Positions 32,741 to 41,199 of a stretch of 44,819 nucleotides of DNA are shown in pieces. The DNA is taken from the NCBI RefSeq assembly GCF_000379125.1, contig NZ_KB900627.1, positions 174,993 to 219,811 on the forward strand, in the 5' to 3' direction. The DNA is from Methylosinus sp. LW4 (lineage in GTDB: Bacteria > Pseudomonadota > Alphaproteobacteria > Rhizobiales > Beijerinckiaceae). The notes under the pieces are model-generated. The model did no database searches. It was not told where the DNA came from and saw nothing but the letters and a program-made list of their open reading frames with translations. The first letter of the stretch is position 1. Each line of letters starts with the position of its first letter. The translations under genes and the position numbers were made by a program.

Positions 32741-33395
32741 GCTTCTTTGGCGGTCTTTCGTCGAGACATTGGTCATGACGGCGGCCGCCGGATTCGTTTC
32801 GCTCGCTCTCGGCCTGCCGCTCGGACTGTTGCTCGTCATGACCGATCGACATGGACTCGTCGAGCGGATATGGCTCAATCGGCTGATCGGCGCCGTCGTG
32901 AATGCGGCGCGATCCATTCCTTTCATTATTCTCCTGGTCGCGGCGATTCCGCTCACGCGATGGATCGTCGGCACGTCGATCGGCGTAGCGGCCGCGATCG
33001 TCCCCTTGTCGCTCGCAGCGATCCCCTATTACGCGCGCATCGCCGAGCTGTCCTTTCGTGAGGTCGACCAAGGCTTGATCGAAGCGGCGCGGGCAATGGG
33101 CGGCAGTCGTTGGACGATCATTTTCGACGTGCTGATCCCAGAAGCGCTGCCGGGCTTGACGAGCGGGTTCACCGTGACTCTCGTGACGCTGATCGGCGCC
33201 TCCGCCATGGCGGGCGCGGTCGGCTCGGGCGGGCTCGGCGATCTCGCCATACGTTACGGATATCAACGTTTCGAGACCAACGTCATGGTCGTCGTCGTCT
33301 TCGTTCTCATCGCGCTCGTATCCGCGCTGCAATGGGCGGGAGATAGGCTGGCTGCTCGGTTCGACAAAAGAAGTCGCGCGAATGCCGAAGCCTGA
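32721..33395 (+). CDS. metI: Methionine-type ABC transporter permease MetI
   Basis: 224 residues from ATG 32721 (ATG 32733 is equally possible). Five or so membrane segments and the MetI/BinPDT blocks NAARSIPFIILLVAAIPLTR, GTSIGVAAAIVPL, EAARAMGGSRW (the EAA loop) and GASAMAGAVGSGGLGDLAIR. It begins inside metN, as is usual for this operon, so translational coupling is likely. Confidence 0.95.
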   Translation: MSLAMLELLWRSFVETLVMTAAAGFVSLALGLPLGLLLVMTDRHGLVERIWLNRLIGAVVNAARSIPFIILLVAAIPLTRWIVGTSIGVAAAIVPLSLAAIPYYARIAELSFREVDQGLIEAARAMGGSRWTIIFDVLIPEALPGLTSGFTVTLVTLIGASAMAGAVGSGGLGDLAIRYGYQRFETNVMVVVVFVLIALVSALQWAGDRLAARFDKRSRANAEA

Positions 33396-34680
33396 CGATC
33401 CGCTCTGCGAGATCGAGCGCGCGCCGGCCCGCGGGTCGACGCGATGTCAATTAGTCGATCGTCCCGCCGCCCGAAGCTCCCCGTTTCTCCAATCGAGGTT
33501 CACGCATTTGACCGAGCCGGAAACCATCGCAGCGCAGGCCGTCGGCAGGATCGCCCCCTCCGTCGGCGCGCTCATCCCGCCCATCCATCCGTCGACGACC
33601 TTCGAGCGCGCGCCAGACAACAGCTTCCCGGAGGGGCGCATTTACTCGCGTCCAGACAACCCGACATATGCGGCCGCCGCTCAGACCTTGAACGCGCTGG
33701 AAGGAGGCGCGGAAACGCTTCTCTTCTCCTCCGGGATGGCGGCCGCGACGGCGGTTTTTCTCGCTTTGGACCCCGGCGATCATGTGATCGCGCCGAAGGT
33801 CATGTATTGGGCCTTGCGCGGCTGGCTCGCCGATTTCGCGACGCGCTGGGGCTTGCGCGTCGACTTCGTCGATCTAGCGGATGCGACTGCTCTCGAAGCC
33901 GCAGCGCGGCCCGGCGAGACACGTCTCGTCTGGGTGGAAACCCCCGCCAACCCGATGTGGACGATCTCCGATATCGCCGCGGCGGCGGCGATTGCCCATC
34001 GCGCAGGCGCGCGGCTCGCCGTCGACTCCACCGCGGCTTCGCCCGTGCTCACGCGGCCCTTGTCGCTCGGCGCCGATCTTGTCGTTCATTCGGCGACGAA
34101 ATATCTGAACGGTCATTCGGACGTGGTGGCCGGCGCCGTCGTCGCCGCGCGACGGGACGAATTCTGGGATCGCATCCGCATGATCTCGGCGCGCAACGGC
34201 GCCGTGCTCGGGCCTTTCGAAGCCTGGCTTTTGCAGCGCGGCTTGCGCACGCTTTTCCTTCGCGTGCGCGCGCAGTCTCGGTCGGCGCTGGAGCTCGCCG
34301 AGCGGCTCGCGACGCATGAGGCCGTTTCCGAGGTTCTCTATCCGGGCCTCCCGGCGTTTCCGGGCCATGATGTCGCCCAGCGACAGATGCATGGCGGACA
34401 CGGCGGCATGTTGTCCATTCGCGTGAGAGGCGGGGCGGCGGCGGCGATCGCGACCGCCGCGCAGGTGAGGATTTGGAAGCGCGCGACGTCGCTCGGCGGC
34501 GTCGAGAGCTTGATCGAGCATCGCGCCAGCGTCGAAGGTCCGGGAACGCCGGTTCCAGACGATCTGCTGCGCCTCTCGACAGGAATCGAATCCACATCCG
34601 ATCTATTCGAGGACCTTGCCCGAGCGTTGGACAGCGCCGCGACGGGAGGCGCGGAACCCGTGTCCGTCTCCGCGCCATAG
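33382..34680 (+). CDS. Cys/Met-metabolism PLP enzyme (C-S lyase/cystathionine gamma-synthase family)
   Basis: 432 residues from ATG 33382, but family similarity begins only near residue 45. TTG 33508 with GAGG upstream would give 390 residues, the usual size, and may be the real start. PLP Lys240 (long numbering) lies in HSATKYLNGHSD. IYSRPDNPT, LLFSSGMAAATAVFLAL and WVETPANPMW are family signatures. The usual YGGT motif is replaced by MYWALRGWL, placing it in a divergent branch. It could cleave or interconvert the imported sulfur compound. It overlaps metI, so it is part of the met operon. Confidence 0.88.
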   Translation: MPKPDDPLCEIERAPARGSTRCQLVDRPAARSSPFLQSRFTHLTEPETIAAQAVGRIAPSVGALIPPIHPSTTFERAPDNSFPEGRIYSRPDNPTYAAAAQTLNALEGGAETLLFSSGMAAATAVFLALDPGDHVIAPKVMYWALRGWLADFATRWGLRVDFVDLADATALEAAARPGETRLVWVETPANPMWTISDIAAAAAIAHRAGARLAVDSTAASPVLTRPLSLGADLVVHSATKYLNGHSDVVAGAVVAARRDEFWDRIRMISARNGAVLGPFEAWLLQRGLRTLFLRVRAQSRSALELAERLATHEAVSEVLYPGLPAFPGHDVAQRQMHGGHGGMLSIRVRGGAAAAIATAAQVRIWKRATSLGGVESLIEHRASVEGPGTPVPDDLLRLSTGIESTSDLFEDLARALDSAATGGAEPVSVSAP

Positions 34681-34696
34681 ATCGGCGCGGCGCGTC

Positions 34697-34716
34697 TCGA
34701 TCGATCGATCGATCGA
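34697..34716. repeat. (TCGA)5 simple repeat
   Basis: Five exact tandem copies of TCGA in the gap between convergent genes. Slippage-prone; no gene spans it. Confidence 0.9.
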
Positions 34717-34747
34717 AGCGGCGCCGGGCGGTCTTATCCGCGCAATT

Positions 34748-34770
34748 GCTTCACGAAAGGCCCGTGAAGC
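34748..34770. terminator. Hairpin between convergent PLP-enzyme and receptor R5 genes
   Basis: GCTTCACG at 34748-34755 and CGTGAAGC at 34763-34770 form a perfect 8-bp stem with a 7-base loop. The location between two converging stops (34680 and 34832) suggests a bidirectional terminator. Confidence 0.5.
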
Positions 34771-34831
34771 CGCAACGCAAGGCCACCTCAGCCCGCTGAC
34801 CCGGATTCAGAGCCCTGCGGTCAAAGCGCGC

Positions 34832-37315
34832 TCAGTCGAGCACCACGCTCAACGTGCCGCCGTAGGTGACCGGCGGCATGCCGAGGGTGACAGAGGTCGG
34901 CGTGCTTCCGCTGCCGGGCGACCAAGACATGAAAGGCACCACATTGAAGAGGTTCTTACCCCAGAATGTCAGCCTGTAATGGTTGTCGCTGGTCTTCAAG
35001 CCGGCGCCGACGCTGAGATCGACATAGGGCCGGTTCCAATACTGAGCCACCGACCATGGATTGGTCAGCTGAATCTTATCCGTGTAGGCGACATTGAAAT
35101 AGCCGAACGCGCTGATCGATTGTTCGGCCCACGGCCCCAGTCCCGAGCCGCTGAACACCGCTCCGAGAGGATGCTCGTAATTGGCTCCGGCCCTGAACGC
35201 CCATCTCGGAAGATTCGTCCAGCGTGTGTTGGACAGCGACATATACTGCGGCGCTTTGATGAAGCTGGCGGGCGCATTCGCAGGCGTCGACCATGCCCAG
35301 TCGCTCGGCGCGGGCGCTTGCGTATATTTGACCCAACGCGCGTCCGACAACGAGCCGGAAAAGGTGATCCATAGTTTCTCGATTGGGCTCCATCGTCCGT
35401 CGAATTCTACGCCGCGCATCCTCGCCTGCTCGGCGTTGCCGACATTGCTGACGGAAATCGGCGCGCCATTGGTGTCGTAGCTCGTCTTGCTTTGAACGAC
35501 CTGAAAATTATATAGGTCCGTCCAATAGGCGGTCAGGTTGAGAAACAGGCGCTCATCCAGCCAGTTCGTCTTGACTCCCAGCTCATAATCCCACGACACC
35601 TCGGGCTTGTTGCCGAGCAGCGGAGCATGATCCACGAGGTAGTAAGTGCCGCCGCGGTTCACATAGATCGGACCTGTGCCCGTTATATTGACTGCCGAGG
35701 CTTTCTCTCCGCGGCCGACGAGACCGAACAAATTGATATTGTCGTTGTACCGGTATTCCGGGTTGACGAGCGCGGTGAGCATATTGCGGTATTTCGCCTG
35801 AGATCCGGTGTCGGACCAGCCCCAGCCGCCGGAAGCGATGATCGCCTGCTCCTGCTGGAAAGGCGAGTATTGGGCACCGTAATAGAGCGAGGGTTGATGG
35901 CGCGCAGACCCGCCCCTCCGCTCCCATGAATCCCTTATGCCGAATGTGATCGCCGCCTGCTCGTCGAAATGATAGGTCGCGTTGGCGTATCCGGCGGCCT
36001 GATGTGACGTCGCTTTGACGTACCACCAGTCCGCGACGCCGGGGAGAGCGGCCGGGAGGCTGTACCATTTCGTCGCATCGGCGCCGAAATCGGTATGGTG
36101 CATCTGGCTCAGCACGTCTTCCGCGAAACCGTAGAGCCCGACTTGCCACTCGAACGGCTGCCCCTTCGGCGAGGAGAAGCGCAGTTCCTGCGAACCCTGG
36201 CCGGCGTATGTATCCATCGAACCGCCGCGAATGGCGGCCAATTGGTTCCCATCGGAAAAGCCTCGCTCGAGGCCTCGCTCGAAACCATAGGCCGAGATCG
36301 ACGTCAGCAGATAGTCGCCAATGCCGACGTTCAGCTCGTTCGAGACGGTGTAATTGCGCTGGGGGTCGGTCCCTTCGCGCGCCATGTACGGCTTATATGG
36401 ATCGAAGGTGAGAACGGGCCGGCCGAGCCTGCTCGAGAAATTCTGAGCGTAGCTGGTCGCCGGAGCCGTGCCATTCGCATAAATGAGGCTCGAATTGCCG
36501 ATCGGAATGGCGCTGCGAAAATAGTTCCGGTATTCGTTCGAGCTGGCGTAGTTGAAGATGAGACGGTCGCTTATCTCGTCCCCGACGAAAAGCAATTGGC
36601 CGCGTACGCCCCAACGATCGAAGTTGCCGTAGCCCGCGCCCGTGATTTGGTCGTGAATGAACCCGTTGTCCCGGTCGAAATATGCGGTCACGCGATAGGC
36701 GAGCGCGTCCTCGATGATCGGACCGGTGACGTTCACCTTTTCGGTCGTGCGGCCATAGCTTCCGTACGATGTCTCGAGTGTCGCCCGGCGTGTGAAGGAC
36801 GGCGCCTGAGAGTGGATGACGACGCTGCCCATCGTCGTGTTCTTGCCGCCCGCCGTGCCCTGGGGGCCATAGGCGACTTCGAAAGACGATATTCCAGAGA
36901 AGTTCATCCACTGGAAGCCCGGCGCTTGCCAGAACACGTTGTCGAGCACGAATCCGGTCGCGGAATGCGCGCCGACCCCGGTGTTCGACCCGGCGCCGAC
37001 GCCGCGGATCGACGCGAAGGACCATTGCGCAGTGCTGGTGTTCGGCCTGTAATTGGAGATCTTCAAGGCGAAGTCGTCGAGGGTCTGGAGCTGCTGCTCC
37101 TCTAACGTGTCCGCGGTGATGACCTTGATGGCGCGCGGCGCTTTCTGCGCCTGCGCTTCGCGCCGCGCCCCCGCTTCGTCGCCCTGCACGAACACATCCC
37201 CGACCTGCGCGTCCTGCGCGAGCGCCGGCGCGTTCGCGCCCACCAACAACGAGCCGCCGAGCAGCGTATAGGGGGCCAACGACGCACAAGAGAACAACCA
37301 CCGCCTGAATGCCAT
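34832..37315 (-). CDS. Large TonB-dependent receptor R5
   Basis: 827 residues from ATG 37315, set by the signal peptide (MAFRRWLFSCASL…, cleavage near ALA33|QDA). A candidate TonB box AQVGDVFVQGDE follows, of a type different from R1, R3 and R7. Plug about 65-190, with GPQGTAGGKNTTMGSVVI. The barrel ends in a C-terminal strand finishing SVVLD. Paralogue of R6 across the divergent gap (shared VGDV, GPQGTAGGKNT, TGPIIxDxLAYR, QLTNPWS). It is convergent with the met operon. A sulfur-containing ligand is suggested only by neighbourhood. Confidence 0.92.
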   Translation of the reverse strand: MAFRRWLFSCASLAPYTLLGGSLLVGANAPALAQDAQVGDVFVQGDEAGARREAQAQKAPRAIKVITADTLEEQQLQTLDDFALKISNYRPNTSTAQWSFASIRGVGAGSNTGVGAHSATGFVLDNVFWQAPGFQWMNFSGISSFEVAYGPQGTAGGKNTTMGSVVIHSQAPSFTRRATLETSYGSYGRTTEKVNVTGPIIEDALAYRVTAYFDRDNGFIHDQITGAGYGNFDRWGVRGQLLFVGDEISDRLIFNYASSNEYRNYFRSAIPIGNSSLIYANGTAPATSYAQNFSSRLGRPVLTFDPYKPYMAREGTDPQRNYTVSNELNVGIGDYLLTSISAYGFERGLERGFSDGNQLAAIRGGSMDTYAGQGSQELRFSSPKGQPFEWQVGLYGFAEDVLSQMHHTDFGADATKWYSLPAALPGVADWWYVKATSHQAAGYANATYHFDEQAAITFGIRDSWERRGGSARHQPSLYYGAQYSPFQQEQAIIASGGWGWSDTGSQAKYRNMLTALVNPEYRYNDNINLFGLVGRGEKASAVNITGTGPIYVNRGGTYYLVDHAPLLGNKPEVSWDYELGVKTNWLDERLFLNLTAYWTDLYNFQVVQSKTSYDTNGAPISVSNVGNAEQARMRGVEFDGRWSPIEKLWITFSGSLSDARWVKYTQAPAPSDWAWSTPANAPASFIKAPQYMSLSNTRWTNLPRWAFRAGANYEHPLGAVFSGSGLGPWAEQSISAFGYFNVAYTDKIQLTNPWSVAQYWNRPYVDLSVGAGLKTSDNHYRLTFWGKNLFNVVPFMSWSPGSGSTPTSVTLGMPPVTYGGTLSVVLD

Positions 37316-37362
37316 TGACCTGACGCCCCACTCCGTGTGCCAAAAACACAGTTTATCGAGCG

Positions 37363-37411
37363 GAAATAGCGACTCACTTACGTAGTGGCAAGCCAAAGCG
37401 GCGCGCTTGCC
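37363..37411 (-). promoter_or_regulatory. Promoter and inverted repeat of receptor R5
   Basis: On the minus strand TTGCCA (37391-37386) and TATTTC (37368-37363) are 17 bp apart, a reasonable sigma-70 promoter about 50 bp before the R5 start. The -35 box lies in one arm of an inverted repeat GGCAAGC/GCTTGCC (37387-37393 and 37405-37411), which could be an operator. Confidence 0.5.
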
Positions 37412-37708
37412 GGCGGAAGCGTGGCGTAAATGAATAATTATCGAACACTGTGGCCCATTTGCAACAGCGCCAGACCGGATCTCGAGCGAGTGCGCGCATC
37501 CCTACGTTCGGGGTGTTTCGCCAAGCCGCAGTTTTACATTGTATCTCAGGATTTTGCCGCAGATGGCATGATCCCGGCGCGGCGAATGCGCGCCAGGCCG
37601 CAACTGTGACAGAGACTTTCTCCTCGAAATTCGTATGTCGCAAAATTAGATGTCGCTATTCGCGCCTGTCCAAGCTCATGCCAGCGGACCACCCTCGCCG
37701 AACTCGGC

Positions 37709-37748
37709 TTGACAGCTGTATCACAGCTATACATCATATTAATATGAT
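37709..37748 (+). promoter_or_regulatory. Promoter/operator region of receptor R6
   Basis: TTGACA (37709-37714) is a perfect -35. It is followed by AGCTGT-ATC-ACAGCT (37714-37728), an inverted repeat lying in the spacer, and by the perfect 16-bp palindrome ATCATATTAATATGAT (37733-37748). ATTAATAT recurs at 37752-37759. The -10 is not clear (TACATC-like). The AT-rich palindrome next to a receptor gene is what a repressor operator of the Fur/Irr kind would look like, but the sequence does not match a consensus I can name. Confidence 0.55.
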
Positions 37749-37774
37749 AGGATTAATATACTAAAGGATTCCCG

Positions 37775-40300
37775 ATGGTCCGCTCAGTGTCCGGCGTCGC
37801 GACGAAAATGCGATTTCGTATCATGTCCAGCGCGTCCAGCCTCGCCTATATGGCGACGGCCGCTGTGGCTTTGTCGATGCAACTCGGCGGGTCTCGCGCT
37901 GAGGACGCTCCGGCTCCGGCTGCGGTGAACGTCCAAGTGGGCGATGTCGTCGTCCCCGGCGAGGACGACGACGGGGGCGAGACCTCGCGTCCCGTCATGG
38001 ATGCGCAGAAAAAACCGAAGTCGATCGTCGTCGTCGATCCCAAGACGATCGAGCGTCAGAACATCAACCGCCTCGACGAATTGCAGCAGCTCGTCCCAAG
38101 CTACAACATAGCGTCGAACGGCCGGGTGATCGACGGTCGAGCATCGATACGATCGATCGGCATCCAGGCCTCGGGAGAGGCTCCGACAGGCTATGTCGTC
38201 GACAATGTATTTTGGAGATATCAAGGCTTCCAATGGCTCGACCTTTTCGACGTGGCGTCCTTCGGAGTCGCCTACGGCCCACAAGGGACGGCCGGCGGCA
38301 AGAACACGTCGGCCGGCGCCGTCATCATCCGCAACCAATTGCCGTCGTTCACGAGGCAGGCGGCGACCGAGACCAATTTCGCCAATTACAGCCGCGTCAT
38401 CGAAAAAGCCACAGTCACCGGTCCCATCATCGACGACACGCTCGCCTATCGCATCAGCTACTATATGGATAAGGGCGATGGCTGGAATCGCGATCCGGTG
38501 AGCGGCGCCGGCTATAAGAACACTGACCGCTGGGCCGTGCGTGGACAGTTGTTCTATGTCGGCGACAATTTCTCGGATCGGCTCATCTTCAATTACGGCG
38601 CATCTCACGAGTACAGCAATTACCCCGCCGTGGCGTTCTCCGACTCGTTTATGGTCTACGCCAATGGAACACGTCCGAGCTCGACTTTCGTGCAGAACGT
38701 CTGGAGGATCGGCAAGCCGATCATATCCCTCGACCCATACCATCCCGCGATTGCGCGCCAGGGCGTCGAACCTGTGAGAAACATCACCGTTTCCAACGAG
38801 CTCAACGTAAGCGTCGGCGAGAACATTTTGACCTCGATTTCCGCCTATGGCTTCCACCGCGACGAGCAGCCGTTTTTCCAAGACGGACAGCTGCTGGAAT
38901 TGTGGCGCGCCGGCATGAACACCTATGTCGGCCAAGGGTCTCAGGAGTTTCGGCTGGCCTCGCCCAAGGACCAGCCGCTCGAGTGGACGACCGGCCTCTA
39001 CTTCTTCTATGACGATTTGCACAATCAGATGCACCATACGCAATTCGGCGTCGATGCGGCCAAATGGCTGAACCGGCCGGCCGCGCTGCCCGGCGTCCAG
39101 GATTGGTGGTACACGACGATCCGGGACTTTCAATTCGCCGCTTTTGGACAGGCGACTTGGCATGTGGACGAGCAATTGGCGGTCACTCTCGGTCTGCGCG
39201 ACAGCTACGAGATTACCGGCGGCGCAGTGTGGCATCTCAACCGCTATTATCCCAACGTGTCGCTCGCCGATCAGGATCAGGCGGTCATCGTGGCGAGCAA
39301 CTATGGAGGCGTTCAAGACAGCGGCTACCAATCGAAATATCTCAACCATGTGACGGCGGTAATCAATCCGCAATATCAAGTGAACGAGAATCTCCTCCTT
39401 TATGGGCTCCTTGGGCGCGCCGAGAAGGGCGCCGCGGCCAATTCCTCCAATGCGCTCTACACGACAAATCCGAAAACCGGGCTGCGAGAATTCTTGCGCT
39501 TTCCGCCGCGTTTCGCCAAGCCCGAGGTCTCATGGGACTATGAGCTCGGCTTCAAGTCGAACTGGCTCGACAATCGGCTGTTCTTCAACGCCAACCTCTA
39601 TTGGAACGACTTCTACAAATTCCAGACGAACATTGTCGATTCATCGGGCGTCGACGCGCTCGGCTCGCCCGTCGCCGTGTCCGTGCTCGGCAACGCCGCT
39701 CACGCCCGTGTGCGCGGCGTCGAATTCGATGGACGCTGGAGTCCTGTCGAGCGGCTATGGCTCAATTTCAACGCCGCATTTACAGATGCCCGCTGGGTGT
39801 CCTTCCCGGACGCGCCGCCGCCGGCGGATTGGAGTTGGTCCGGCGGCGACGTCGCCGCGCCCAAAGCATTGTCGCTCTCCAACACGCGCTGGACAGGCGT
39901 GCCACTCTGGACGTTCAATGTCGGGGCAAATTATGAGCAGCCTCTCGGAGCGATTTTCGCCGATCTCGGCGATTTGTCCGCCCTTGGAATTTTTGGCGAA
40001 TGGGCATCGCGACCGATCACGGCCTTCGGCTATTTCAACGTCAATTGGCGCGACAAGACGCAGCTGACCAATCCATGGTCCATTCTGCAATATTGGCAAG
40101 GTAGCTACGCGATCGTGAACGCGGGCGTCGGCATCCGCACTGACGATAGTCGATACAGCCTCACCTTCTGGGCCAAGAACATCGGGGACGAGCGTCCCTT
40201 TTCCTCATGGGATCCAGGAACCGCCAGCACCCCCGCGACCGTCGGCGTGGCGCGTTGGCCAGCGACCTTCGGCGGCTCCTTTCGCGTAAAGCTCCTGTGA
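37775..40300 (+). CDS. Large TonB-dependent receptor R6
   Basis: 841 residues, ATG 37775 with an AAAGGA ribosome site at 37763-37768. Signal peptide ends near RA42|ED. Candidate TonB box NVQVGDVVVPGEDDD. Plug about 75-200, with GPQGTAGGKNTSAGAVII. The barrel has many Trp/Tyr-rich loops and ends FRVKLL. Paralogue of R5 and nearest relative in the window of the R4 fragment. The three form a receptor subfamily confined to the stretch around the methionine transporter genes. Substrate unknown. Confidence 0.93.
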   Translation: MVRSVSGVATKMRFRIMSSASSLAYMATAAVALSMQLGGSRAEDAPAPAAVNVQVGDVVVPGEDDDGGETSRPVMDAQKKPKSIVVVDPKTIERQNINRLDELQQLVPSYNIASNGRVIDGRASIRSIGIQASGEAPTGYVVDNVFWRYQGFQWLDLFDVASFGVAYGPQGTAGGKNTSAGAVIIRNQLPSFTRQAATETNFANYSRVIEKATVTGPIIDDTLAYRISYYMDKGDGWNRDPVSGAGYKNTDRWAVRGQLFYVGDNFSDRLIFNYGASHEYSNYPAVAFSDSFMVYANGTRPSSTFVQNVWRIGKPIISLDPYHPAIARQGVEPVRNITVSNELNVSVGENILTSISAYGFHRDEQPFFQDGQLLELWRAGMNTYVGQGSQEFRLASPKDQPLEWTTGLYFFYDDLHNQMHHTQFGVDAAKWLNRPAALPGVQDWWYTTIRDFQFAAFGQATWHVDEQLAVTLGLRDSYEITGGAVWHLNRYYPNVSLADQDQAVIVASNYGGVQDSGYQSKYLNHVTAVINPQYQVNENLLLYGLLGRAEKGAAANSSNALYTTNPKTGLREFLRFPPRFAKPEVSWDYELGFKSNWLDNRLFFNANLYWNDFYKFQTNIVDSSGVDALGSPVAVSVLGNAAHARVRGVEFDGRWSPVERLWLNFNAAFTDARWVSFPDAPPPADWSWSGGDVAAPKALSLSNTRWTGVPLWTFNVGANYEQPLGAIFADLGDLSALGIFGEWASRPITAFGYFNVNWRDKTQLTNPWSILQYWQGSYAIVNAGVGIRTDDSRYSLTFWAKNIGDERPFSSWDPGTASTPATVGVARWPATFGGSFRVKLL

Positions 40301-40720
40301 GCACGGCCCGATGCGCCGCTTCGATCATCGCGGGCTCGGGATCGCTGCCGACGACCTCGTTTGATCGATGTCGCCAGCGCTCCGGTCGCCAGCTCGGTCG
40401 TCTGCTCGGCATTGATATGCCCAAGTCCCGGGCGTGCGCTCCACCACCCGGCTCTTGTTGCTGGTTTCCACAACATCACATGAGATGGCGCTCCCTGATG
40501 CTGTCGCGGCTATCACGATACCTCCCGGCCGCCGCTACGCCCCATGGGATCTGAGGCTAGCCGGTCGAAATGATTGTTCACGACGTGGCATTAGCGCAAC
40601 AGTCCTGATGAATTTCATGGCTTTTGTTCAGAGGGGGCGTCAAATGTTGGCCAAATCATCGAAAGATCGCTACTCTGATCCTCTCGGCCAAGCTCGGCGG
40701 AAGCAGATGGTGACATTCTA
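40301..40720. other. 420-bp gene-free stretch after receptor R6
   Basis: I see no supported gene, transposon end or clear terminator. It must contain the promoter for the DUF2946-like/R7 pair, probably in the AT-richer part at 40570-40720, but no -35/-10 pair stands out. Confidence 0.4.
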
Positions 40721-41110
40721 GTGCCGATCGTGTTCCATCGCGCGCTTGCGGTCCTCATGGCGATGCTGCTGCTCGCTATGGGACGAGCGCATGCGCTCCA
40801 CACGCACAGCACGTCGCCGATTGTCGACGCTAGCGCTCGGCATTGCATCCAACAGAATGGACACGTCCCGCAACCTTCGTCCGACGAGCGTGAATCCGGC
40901 GCCGGCTGCCTTCTCTGCGAAATCTGCGATATACTCCCTTTGCTGGTTTCGCAGGCGTTGGTCTTCGATCTCACGCCAGACCATGATCGACATCCGCCGG
41001 TCGGCGCGACGACGTCGCATTCTCCTGCTACGGCGTTTTCCGCGAATAGGGCCCGTGCTCCTCCATCGCCTCTCCGTCTTCGCGTCACATTGAACGCGCC
41101 GTTCAACTGA
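40721..41110 (+). CDS. DUF2946-like exported Cys/His-rich protein
   Basis: 129 residues from GTG 40721 (GTG 40730 also possible). The signal peptide RALAVLMAMLLLAMGRAHA is followed by LHTHS. The mature part has CLLCEIC, scattered His residues (DHDRH, TSHS) and a C-terminal RAPPSPLRLRV. The layout matches the protein at 3449-3880: signal or anchor, CxxC cluster, terminal RAPP, and a TBDR about 90 bp downstream. A periplasmic metal-binding role serving receptor R7 is inferred. Confidence 0.65.
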   Translation: MPIVFHRALAVLMAMLLLAMGRAHALHTHSTSPIVDASARHCIQQNGHVPQPSSDERESGAGCLLCEICDILPLLVSQALVFDLTPDHDRHPPVGATTSHSPATAFSANRARAPPSPLRLRVTLNAPFN

Positions 41111-41199
41111 GTTTAGCCATTTCTGTCGTGGCGGTTCGCTTCGTTCGCGAATGCCGCGCCGCCCTGCTGTCTGTTAGACGGTCATAAGGGAACACTCCA

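Noticed and set aside
37452..37464. TGGCCCATTTGC as a sigma-54 promoter in the R5/R6 gap
   Set aside because: The GG and GC are 7 bases apart where 10 are needed, so it cannot be a -24/-12 element.
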